Positions 37,505 to 45,845 of a stretch of 64,000 nucleotides of DNA are shown here, in pieces. The translations under genes and the position numbers were made by a program. A model generated the notes under the pieces. It was not told the DNA's origin. It saw nothing but the letters and a program-made list of their open reading frames with translations, and did not search any database. The stretch comes from Riptortus pedestris (Eukaryota; Arthropoda; Insecta; Hemiptera; Alydidae): contig CM032228.1 in the NCBI GenBank assembly GCA_019009955.1, positions 126,006,501 to 126,070,500 on the forward strand, in the 5' to 3' direction. How positions within the stretch are numbered: the first letter of the stretch is position 1; the number at the start of each line of letters is the position of its first letter.

Positions 37505-37566
37505 CTTGCTGGCGAGTCCTTGGAATAAAGGTTATTTGAAATTAAATTTTAGAGTAAGTTTTATTA

Positions 37567-37674
37567 TTATTTGTTACAGCATGGGAGAGAATTATGGCAC
37601 TTTGAATTGCACTTCATATTAGCTAACTTGCACAAACATTTCTTATTTGAACATTTCTTTAAGCAGTTGCATTT
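37567..37674 (-). pseudogene. Ginger/KRBA2-like integrase, C-terminal cysteine cluster
   Basis: Minus-strand continuation of the integrase fragment on the far side of the HINE insertion. It encodes KCNCLKKCSNKKCLCKL then CNSKCHNSLPCCNK and stops at 37567-37569. The pattern CxCxxxCxxxxCxC...CxxxCHxxxxC is the cysteine-rich tail found at the end of KRBA2/Ginger-type integrase proteins. It directly continues the GQGF motif that ends at 38333 once the HINE is disregarded. It probably binds zinc. Confidence 0.7.
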
Positions 37675-37797
37675 TAGCAGATTTCCCGTAAGGGAAATCA
37701 CCTATTGAGGTCGTACTCATGATGTGAGTTTCAAAAAATGTCTTCAAATGTTCATCGATCCTACCCAGGAGTTGACGAAAAAGAGATCCGTTCAAAA

Positions 37798-37846
<49 letters not shown>

Positions 37847-38330
37847 TGTTAACGCTCTAGCGGTCGCAATGTTCGTTTAATCGTTACGAAACTGGGAATT
37901 TAATCGTTTTATGTAAAAAAGAAAGATCAAGTTCGTTAATGGCTGAAATCGGACCAGTGGAGGGGGGGGGTTTAGAGGGGGGATTTTTGAAAATTCAAAA
38001 TATCTCCGTTATTCCGTCGGATCGAAAAATTGTATAAAATGAATCGTAATGCAAATTAAATTTACTATAAATATTGTTGTATATATTTATTCCGTATCTT
38101 GAATATTAACCGAGATATTTGCATTTGTATTCTGGGTGTGGTCGGCAGGAGTCGGCTATGTTCGGACTTTCCGCCGAGAGCCCTGGCGGCCGTTTCCGTA
38201 ACTATTTGTCCCTCGTGAATAGGTTTAGAAGTTTCTTACTACTACAGTTGTTATTAGGCAGATTTCTCTATTGTAAAACTTCACGTGGGAAATCTGCTTA
38301 GTTTACGCAGCCCCTGCGTGACGGACTTTT
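37675..38330 (+). mobile_element. HINE/DINE-1-like element, reference full copy G
   Basis: Complete copy. The 5' end TAGCAGATTTCCC is part of a palindrome, followed by the ATTGAGGTCGTACTCATGA block, (TA)n at 37803-37843, CTGTTAACGCTCTAGCGGTC, a G-rich run, AATATCTCCGTTATT, TATCTTGAATATTAACCGAG and GGCGGCCGTTTCC. The subterminal inverted repeat GGGAAATCTGCT pairs with 5' AGCAGATTTCCC, and the hairpin CGCAG-CCC-CTGCG lies shortly before the end GACGGAC plus T run. Inverted subterminal repeats, an internal microsatellite, a 3' stem-loop and insertion between Ts without target duplication are the defining traits of DINE-1/HINE elements, which Helentrons mobilise. It sits inside the integrase fragment. 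Confidence 0.75.
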
Positions 38331-38332
38331 TT

Positions 38333-38999
38333 GAAACCCTGGCCATCAACCAATGACTGTTGACGAACTGCGGTGCGAAGGCTCATCTCTTCGTCGGGCA
38401 CTTCATCAGGTGACATGAAATTCTCGGTGCAAATTGTAAACTGATTACGCGAATATAATGTATTCAATTTTCCTGAAGAAGTTCCGAGTTGGTAGAAACC
38501 ATCTTCTTTTTTGACGATCACTGCAATCATGCTTTTGGGGTCGATTTTAGATCGGTCGACACCAGGAATTGTGATCCTCACGTTCTGGCCAACTTCGGGG
38601 ATCTGGGAATTTTCCTTTCGTCGTTTTTTCCATTTTCTTGGCCAGTGATTCAAGACCTTCCCTTGCTGCTTGGCGAATTTCTTTGACAGAGCACATCTTC
38701 TGTTCGGTGGCAGATAACTTATTATTGGCACTGTCTTGCTGAAGTTTGCCGCCATCAGGATGTTTTACTTCCAACGTTTTTGTCATATCTTCCTCAAGAG
38801 CCAACGTTTGAACCCCATCTTGTTGGGAAGTAGATGGAAAAGATACAGTAGTATCATCAAGAATTTGGTCAAGCTGTTCCTCAGAAGCGAGATTGGTTAT
38901 CAAATCACGAGGGAGTTTCGAGGTAGCCAAACCCATCTTCCTCTTAACTGGACATTTACCAATGAGCCTTGGAAAATCCGCACATTTACCGAACAGCAT
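38333..38999 (-). pseudogene. Ginger/KRBA2-like integrase, C-terminal half
   Basis: Two overlapping frames (38999-38547 and 38755-38303) joined by a frameshift near 38610. The first gives LITNLASEEQLDQILDD, MCSVKEIRQAAREGLESLA and KKMEKTTKGKFPD. The second gives VGQNVRITIPGVDRSKIDPK, AVIVKKEDGFYQLGTSSGK, LNTLYSRNQFT and, at the end, LRTAVRQQSLVDGQGFK. This succession (basic helix, VGD.V.I.IP.VDR, DGFY.LGT..G.L..LYSR.QF, GGQGF) is the C-terminal region of KRBA2-like proteins derived from Ginger/Ty3-type integrases. The catalytic DDE domain is not present in this window. It is split from its last cysteine cluster by the HINE copy. Confidence 0.7.
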
Positions 39000-39195
39000 T
39001 GGTAAAAGTACGAAATCTCATATTTATTTAATGTTTTTCGGGCATTTACCAAGCCAGACGGTAAATCCGGGGATTGACCAACTGCCAAGTGGTAAAAGCT
39101 CGAATTTCATCTAGATTTCGGACTTTAACCAGTGCTCTTGGTAAATCCTAGGATTTACCGGTATGTCCTGACATTCACCACACTTCGGGGTTTTA
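38940..39195. repeat. Cluster of TTTACC/GGTAAA motifs
   Basis: At least eight TTTACC or GGTAAA hexamers (often CATTTACCAA or TTGGTAAATCC) occur in both orientations within about 250 bp upstream of the integrase fragment on its strand. Conceptual translation of the minus strand gives repeated GKCP-like units, so it may be an imperfect coding repeat of the integrase element or a subterminal binding-site cluster. Confidence 0.5.
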
Positions 39196-39200
39196 CAGTA

Positions 39201-39204
<4 letters not shown>

Positions 39205-39247
<43 letters not shown>
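39205..39247. repeat. (TA)n microsatellite
   Basis: TA array of about 43 bp. Confidence 0.95.
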
Positions 39248-39249
<2 letters not shown>

Positions 39250-40018
39250 AATAGAGTATTTTCTATTATAAAAACTACCCCAGGCAAATGAAAATGAAAT
39301 ATTTACTTTATGTTTGGTCCGATGATGTTTTCAAAGCTTTCCAGGGATACATATAATAAAAGTAGGCAGTTACAAAACGAAGGGGATAACGTCCATGGAG
39401 TAATAGAAAACAGATTAAAAAACAAATTAAAGCCTGTCCAATCTGTATAGCACTGGAGTATAAAACATTGATTACAACGGGCCACGGTATTGTGTTCATG
39501 AATTGAGCAATGAGAATTTTTGTGATTTGAAAATCCCAAATGTAATTGGGAATACGTTCTTGTTGCCAGATTCAAGTCAACAAACAACAGTGCCGCGCAA
39601 TAAATGAATAAATAAAAAAAAAACAACCTTCCAAAATTACACCAGAACGTATTCAAGAATTATGTGTATAAGCGAATATGCATGAGGTACATTTTTAACT
39701 TGTGAATTGGTTTACGTGAATGCAGATATACTGTATTTACATCGTCAGTTTCTCATCCCTTGCATAGCCTAGTTTCCCATCCCTTGCGTCCTCCCATCAG
39801 AGTGATTTTTCTACATACTTTTATTTTTGGTCCAGGTGTGTGAAGAACGAACCGCGTCACAACATAGACATATATAAAACCACCAACTGATGACGCCGAT
39901 TGTAAAATTTGAATAATAACCGGGAAAATATATGAAAATACTACAAAAATTACTCCCAGGGTTGGCGTTAATTCCCAGCAGAAGAGTCATAGAGGACTAA
40001 TAAATAAGTGTTCAACAA

Positions 40019-40020
<2 letters not shown>
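39248..40020. other. Unassigned AT-rich sequence
   Basis: A 117-codon minus-strand open frame (39303-39656) is hydrophobic, without recognisable motif, and overlaps another frame. No host gene is supported. Confidence 0.5.
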
Positions 40021-40021
<1 letters not shown>

Positions 40022-40103
<82 letters not shown>

Positions 40104-40129
40104 GTGTGTGTGTGTGTGTGTGTGTGTGT
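40022..40129. repeat. (TC)n(TA)n(GT)n compound microsatellite
   Basis: About 37 bp of TC, 42 bp of TA and 27 bp of GT in direct succession. Confidence 0.96.
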
Positions 40130-40660
40130 TATGTGTGGAATATAGTACATTAAATGTGGTGGATATACTTAGATGTATATTCCAATATATATTATTTCCT
40201 AAAATCGGACGAACTAAGCCAATTATTATTATTTCCAGACATATGAATCTACATCACATTTTAGGATGAATATTGATGAAATAGAAGTTAGATATAATGC
40301 CTTCAAATGTATTAAGAGACTTGGGAATGGAATCCACTAGCATGAGCTAATCTAAATGAACTGAGCACACATCTATATTATTCAATCCTCTCTACATTGT
40401 GTTGGGTTATACTTGCATATATATAGAATTAATTCCTCAAATATTCGCCCTAGCCCTCGTATGCAATATTAAATGAAGAGGTTTAAATCCTATGCAGATA
40501 TCTTGTTAATACAAACGTGTAAAATCCAACGTTGCTACTAAATTTATATATTACCTGATAACACATAAGTTGTAAGGTTAGCTTAACTGAATATAGGGTG
40601 TGAAATGAATAGGCACTAATGTGATAATCTTTTTTTATTAATGAAATACAGCTGAGAACA
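40130..40660. other. Unassigned AT-rich sequence
   Basis: Nothing recognised. Confidence 0.5.
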
Positions 40661-40672
40661 TTTTTCAGTTAT

Positions 40673-40896
40673 TATTATTATTTATTAACGTCCACTATTG
40701 CAACTAAGGCCAATTGAGACGGGTTATCTACAGGTTACTACCCTTTTCTAGCCAGAGTGGGACTTAGGATGTTATTTAATGAATGCCGTCACTAAATAAT
40801 TCCTTTGCCCTGGCGAGAATCGAACTCGTCACTCTAGGTTTAACATGTGAGATTAAGGTCGTCACTTTAACTCACATGGCTAACCTGAGCCCCCAT
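40673..40896 (-). mobile_element. SINE-A copy with 12-bp target duplication
   Basis: Best preserved copy. On the minus strand it reads GGGGGCTCAGGTTAGCCATG at the head, then the B box GAGTTCGATTCTCGCC, the body block GGGTAGTAACCTGTAGATAA and the 3' end GTGGACGTTAATAAATAATA. The direct repeat TTTTTCAGTTAT lies at 40661-40672 and 40897-40908. The head behaves like a tRNA-derived pol III promoter, the tail is a TAA-rich run, and there is no ORF. Confidence 0.9.
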
Positions 40897-40908
40897 TTTT
40901 TCAGTTAT

Positions 40909-43900
40909 GAAGGTTTCAGAGATGTGCTTTAATATTTCACATTAAGCTTACTGTATGGGAGAATGAGTTATCATGAAGAATGAGATACCACTAAATTGTG
41001 GTGAGATAAGCCCCTATGAAAATTCTTATTATTTCAGCCATTTGTTTCTCACTTTAATATCTTCGTGGTTTTCGATAGTAAGCTAAAAACCTTAGATAAA
41101 ACTCTTGGATAAATTCCTCAACTTCCGTGGCCCACTTCAGCAACCATCCCCTTTCGCCTCGAATATCGATGAACCATCTCTATATTTATTATAATGTGAG
41201 CGTGTTTTTATTATACAGGAATATATTGTAGTCCTGTTTTGTAATTATGTCATTTCCTATGATTTATTTTGTCCCAGTTGCTGGATATTTTACGAAGTTA
41301 GTTTGAGGTTAAGAAGGAAATACTCCACGTCACCTTCAATCCCTTAATTAACTTCTATCCTTCATGTTGTCTCTGCAAACCCATCTTTTCTGGAGCTAAA
41401 ATATTCACCAATTCAAGCTATTTAGTTAATTCGCCCGAAGGAAATTAAATTAAAAGCATTTATATATATTTTTTTTTTCATTTAAGGCTGACAGCTGAAA
41501 CTACACCAAAACTTTCTACCAAAACTACATCTACATATAAGAAATGAATTACTTTTTAAAGCATATGTGTACTTAAATTAATGAGTGCTAATAGATCTAA
41601 AAAAAACCCGAAGAAACACTCCTGGTATTTTCCAATCACTTGCAAGAATACTGGTTGCCCAATGATGTTTAAATCGATACCATATTCTTTAAAATTCATT
41701 TTATCATTCTGAACATTATACAACGTATAATATATTATTCAGATATTTTTTCTTTTATGATTTTTCTTTATTTGTTCTTATGTGGGTATTTTCTTTTAAA
41801 AAATGCTTCAAGCAATTTCCTTTCTTTGTCTTATTTCGTTTTAATCTACTATGAACGCAATGTATTTTTTTTACAATGGTCGGAGAGCTTTGTTTTATTT
41901 ACAATTATGCCAAGACTGTTGACAAGTTGTGTTATTTTTGTTTTAATAATGTGGAATATTCCCTTGCGTATTTACAATTACAATTATCCTATCTTATTAC
42001 CTAAATATTCTATTTCGATTTTGTAATTTCATTTTATAGTTTGTGTCGCCTAAATAAAAAAATAAAATATAATAATAAATTTTAAAAAATGTATTAGGCT
42101 TGGAGAACTCAGATAACAAAAAAAATGATAAAGTAAATACATTTAAAAAAAAAATATAATAATTTATCTCACCTCTGCACCATTTACGCCTAGAAAAAAG
42201 ACGTTGAAGGGTGAGATAAATGAAGAAATTGAAGGAAACTAGTGAAAGGGAAATTTGAAATCCCACCAATCTCCAATAATAGCCTGAGGTAATTACTAAT
42301 ACTAGGTTGGTAATTAATTCCAACTTTTAACGACAAGGCAAACGAATTACCACAGAACAAAAGATTTTTCCTGTGAGACAACCGGAACAAAGAATCAGGA
42401 AACATGGTCACAATGAGTTAGCAACAATAAGCTGACATCTCACAACAAATGCTCGTGGCAGAATGAGAAGTTCAGCTACCGGCCAGTTGAACGCAGAAAG
42501 TCTAAAGGTGTTTTAAAATCACGAAACATGGGCAAAATTAGTTTAAACTCAAATCATTCGACACGAACAAGGAATCTACAATAATTGATTGCCTCTAACA
42601 TGTAACAATGCCCTACCTATGGATACAAATAAAAAATATCTTGCAAGGAACATTACAAAAAAAAGAACACTATGTTTTAGTGAAATTCTATGACATTTAT
42701 TTTTTATATTTCCTGCATATTTTGCTAATGTTACAAATTAATCTCAGTTTCATTGATGTTTCTGGATGGTAATTGAACGAAAAAAATGCATTTTTTTTAA
42801 TGACTTTACTTCTATTAATAATTTATTTATTATGGTAAACTTTCCCAAATAAGAGTTTGTATCCTATTAAATTATTGACAATTGATATATTAACACTTTT
42901 ATTATGTATTAACAGTTACCGGTGGGTGTTGCCAGAATTCAAAATTTTGAATTTAGAAATCAAAACATTACCATTCAAAACTATATTCTAAAAAAAAAAA
43001 CCTTGAGAGTTGGCTAGAAAAGAGTAAGACAAAAAAAAGGCAAGAAAAGGCAACCTGGAGATAATCCAGCCCAATTATAATTAGTTGTAGAAAGTGAGAG
43101 TAAATAAATAACATAAATAAAAAAAAACAGCAACAAACAATTTTTTCTTATAAAGATAATTTATTTTTCTAATATCTCATTGCATTCCAATGAAGTCTTT
43201 CTCGGAACCTTGATGTCAGGAGTAAAACTTTTGAATTTTAATCAAAGAAGTTTTAGTAGTGCTACATGAAAAACATATTCTGAACACAATCGAAATAATT
43301 TGCTTCTTCTGAATTCGGGATTAGAATATCGTACCAAAGAATATTTACTCTCAATTACAGCCACAAAAGACTGGACAGGCATGAGTTAGAATTATAGCAT
43401 CGCACTTAGAATGATTAAAAACATAAAGACAGCTTATGTCCTCTGAGTTTAAACAGAATTTCATACATACTTTAAGAGGTTCAGCGGTAAGCTACTCTTG
43501 TTCTCGTTTTCGTGAACTAGGAGTCAGAGCAGGAATGATTCCGAATTATGGAAATGATATTCGAATGTCAAGAGCATTGGAATTATGGATGAAACTCTGA
43601 AATGGATATTAGCGGTTTGGCGAACGCTGATACATGTCCAGATGGGAATACGTTAATTTTGACGAGACATAACATTGGATTCTATATAAGGACAATGAAT
43701 TGGAAAAATATAATTTTTCAAATCTAGTCTTACTGTCGATTTCGTGCTCCAATGTGCAAAAATGTCTATATAACATAGTGTGCCATAATAAGCTTTAAAA
43801 AAATTTATTTATAATGGCCAAACTATAACCAATGTGATGGCGAAAAGTAGGCTTGAAAATGATCTCAAAATTATTGTAAATGTTTAAATGGTTAATTACC

Positions 43901-43957
43901 GTGTCTGTGACATCATGAGTAACAAGCATGTCATAGTGCAGAGGTAGGCAGTGAAAA
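40909..43957. other. AT-rich sequence, nothing recognised
   Basis: Open frames at 41757-42026, 41997-42323, 42190-42411 and 43795-44025 are low-complexity or without motif. No repeat copy from elsewhere in the window was noticed. Confidence 0.5.
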
Positions 43958-43971
43958 TAAACTACTAAAAT

Positions 43972-44597
43972 ATTCTGTTCAAACCATTTTTGTCTAAAAA
44001 CTATTGTCAAGCTGACTTTTGTCAAAAGAACGTGTGTCGAACGAACTTGGCTTCACAGCCGTGTCCGAAGGGTGTTGGAATACACTTTAATTTAAATATT
44101 CCGTTAAACTCAACTTTGTCCTAGGTCAGCAGTTCGTTTCGATCTTTCGGATCTCAACGTGAGCTTTCGCTCCAGTGCTAACCTAGGACAAAGTTGAGTT
44201 TAACGGAATATTTAAATTAAAGTGTATTCCAACACTCTTCGGATACGGCTGTGAAGCCAAGTTCGTTCGACACACGTTCTTTTGACAAAAGTCAGTATGA
44301 CAAAAGTCGTTTGAACAGAATATCTTTTAAACAAGGGAGTTTGCCTTACAATCCAATCGTTCCAACGATACTTCGCGTTGCTGATGAGTCACCGAATGAC
44401 GAAAACGATCAACACCAAAGTCCTACTTCTGACACGGAAACTTATCCGTATGTTTCGGGGTGCACTTTCAGTGCAGTGATATGTTTGGGATGACTTCGTT
44501 TCGATTTTTCGGATCTCTTCAGCTAGGCTTGCGCAAACGTGACCTTTCGCTCCAGTGCTAACCTAGGACAAAGTTGAGTTTAACGGAATATTGAAAT
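43972..44597 (+). mobile_element. Retrozyme-like / Penelope terminal-repeat element with hammerhead ribozyme
   Basis: A 626-bp element flanked by the direct repeat TAAACTACTAAAAT at 43958-43971 and 44598-44611. Internally it has a direct repeat with a 380-bp period: CCAGTGCTAACCTAGGACAA and its surroundings occur near 44172 and 44552. It also has an inverted arm at 43972-44126, the reverse complement of about 44181-44325. One hammerhead ribozyme lies at 44356-44409. It encodes nothing convincing. Partial tandem units with a ribozyme, an inverted 5' fragment and a target duplication are typical of Penelope-like terminal repeats and of retrozymes, the small non-autonomous elements thought to use Penelope enzymes. 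The Penelope-like copy next door fits. Confidence 0.75.
44356..44409 (+). ncRNA. Type III hammerhead self-cleaving ribozyme
   Basis: All core elements are present. Stem III 5' strand ATCGTT (44356-44361) is followed by the cleavage-site C at 44362 and stem I CAACG (44363-44367) with loop ATACTTCG and CGTTG (44376-44380). Then come the core CTGATGA (44381-44387), stem II GTCA/TGAC with loop CCGAA (44388-44400), the core GAAA (44401-44404) and the stem III 3' strand ACGAT. A15.1-U16.1 pairing (44404 with 44361) is satisfied, giving 6 bp in stem III. Stems I and II are closed and stem III is open, hence type III. Predicted cleavage is after 44362. Every helix is perfectly paired, so activity is plausible. 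Confidence 0.9.
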
Positions 44598-44612
44598 TAA
44601 ACTACTAAAATG

Positions 44613-44716
44613 TTTCAATGGCAGGATCAAAAGGTCAAACACCTCCATTCTTAATACTTCTTTTTTTATTAACGACAAAGTACATTCAGGGCAAACCGTC
44701 CCATCTTCAGTGCTCT
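44613..44716 (-). mobile_element. Inverted copy of the Penelope-like 3' tail
   Basis: Reverse complement of about 45718-45815: AGCACTGAAGATGGGACGGT, TTAATAAAAAAAGAAGTATT and GGAGGTGTTTGACCTTTTGA. With the direct-strand tail after the ORF it forms an inverted repeat enclosing the Penelope-like ORF, a known outcome of Penelope-type insertion. Confidence 0.85.
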
Positions 44717-44890
44717 GCGACACAACATTTACACTTTGAAAAAACATGTAATATATAAATAATTACGAGTCTCTCTCTCGCCTTGAACTCAACCCAGTAA
44801 TAGCCAAGGAGTTCCTAAATCTTCTTCAGTTTAGGCCAAATATTTTTTCAAATTTCATTTTTTTCAAGTTATTCGGGGACTGAGAATGAT

Positions 44891-45760
44891 ATGAGGGGCC
44901 TCATGGACTACCTCAACAGTTGCCACAGGCAGTTAAAGTTTACTTTGGAGATGGAGAGTGAGGGGAAGTTGAGTTTCTTAGATTTGGTGATTTCAAGGAA
45001 AGGACCACCTCACTCCTTCAACATTTATAAAAAGCCTACCGCCACTGCCATCATGATCACTTCTGATTCTTACCACCATCCGCAATATAAAACTTCAGGC
45101 ATCACTTACTTGATAAACCGACTCCTGAGTATCCCATTGGCAGAAGATGATTTTCAAAACGAATTTAAGTCCTTAAAACTAATCGCAACAGCCAATGGGT
45201 ACGATGAGAGAATGGCGGATAAAGTCATGGAGCGCCGATTCGCAAAGATGGTCCAAGATGAATTAAAACAAGGCGAGAGAGAGACTCGTAATCCTGTGGG
45301 CCAACTAAGCATCCCATACCTAGGGAAATTTTCCGCGAAGATAGGACGCATACTAGAAAAGGTTGGCCTTCGTACTGCCTACCGAAGTCTAAGCTCCCTA
45401 AAACAAATGCTCCCAAGAATTAGGGATGCGGTCGATCCACTAGATAAATCTGGTGTGTATCGGGTTGCTTGCCTGACTTGCGCAAGCTCATATGTGGGGC
45501 AAAGTGGAAGGAAGCTAAGGAGCAGAATAAAAGAGCACCTTTCCACCAAGACATGGGAGGTACGTAAACACATGATAAATGAAGGCCATGAAGCAAATGC
45601 CGTCGAGTTCGAGGTGCTCGACCACCTTGGCAAAGGGAGGAAAATGGATCTGGTGGAACAGTTATGGGTCAGAATGGACATGCTGGAGGATAAGAATATT
45701 AACATTAGCCACAGAGCACTGAAGATGGGACGGTTTGCCCCGAAAGTACTTTGTCTTTAA
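44891..45760 (+). pseudogene. Penelope-like element ORF, C-terminal part of RT + GIY-YIG endonuclease (family 1)
   Basis: An uninterrupted 289-codon frame. Its first 60 residues hold the C-terminal RT block (LKFTLEMESEGKLSFLDLVI, FNIYKKPTATAIMITSDSYH). Then come a linker, the conserved GQLSIPYLGKFSAKIGRILE, and the GIY-YIG nuclease (GVYRVACLTCASSYVGQSGR then KLRSRIKEH). The H...E tail VEFEVLDHLGKGRKMDLVEQ includes the likely catalytic glutamate, and the end is LKMGRFAPKVLCL. The RT palm with the active aspartates is missing, so this is a 5'-truncated copy despite the intact frame; the annotated ATG is only the first in the remnant. No decay is visible, suggesting recent insertion. The stop is followed at once by the family 3' tail. 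Confidence 0.9.
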
Positions 45761-45845
45761 TAAAAAAAGAAGTATTAAGAGTGGAGGTGTTTAACCTCTT
45801 GATCCTTCCGTTGATGATGGACCTCCACCAGCCAGCCCAAATCCC
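45761..45845 (+). mobile_element. 3' tail of Penelope-like family 1
   Basis: AATAAAAAAAGAAGTATTAA, GGAGGTGTTTAACCTCTTGA and GGACCTCCACCAGCCAGCCC follow the ORF. The end is shared with the isolated tail at 23165-23283, placing the element terminus near 45845. Confidence 0.8.

Larger units (their letters stand above)
33538..37560 (-). mobile_element. R1-clade LINE, nearly full length but 3'-truncated and mutated
   Basis: Minus-strand non-LTR retrotransposon with a 5' leader (about 37505-37560), ORF1 (gag-like, zinc knuckles), a short middle open frame and ORF2 (APE endonuclease plus RT). The coding sequence carries only a few frameshifts and one nonsense change, so it died rather recently. It breaks off at about 33538 inside ORF2 (after KGYRTISFEATFLL), missing the C-terminal part, 3' UTR and tail. 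LINEs normally lose the 5' end, so this loss points to a later deletion or rearrangement. Confidence 0.88.

Noticed and set aside
38385..38415. Minus-strand CTGATGAAG near the integrase end, a possible hammerhead
   Set aside because: The second core reads GAAG instead of GAAA and no stem II or III can be formed.
39303..39656. 117-codon hydrophobic frame on the minus strand
   Set aside because: No recognisable domain, AT-rich composition favours hydrophobic codons, and a second frame overlaps it; not supported as a gene.
44251..44493. 80-codon frame through the hammerhead region
   Set aside because: It overlaps the ribozyme and repeat structure, has no motif, and the repeat structure explains the sequence better.
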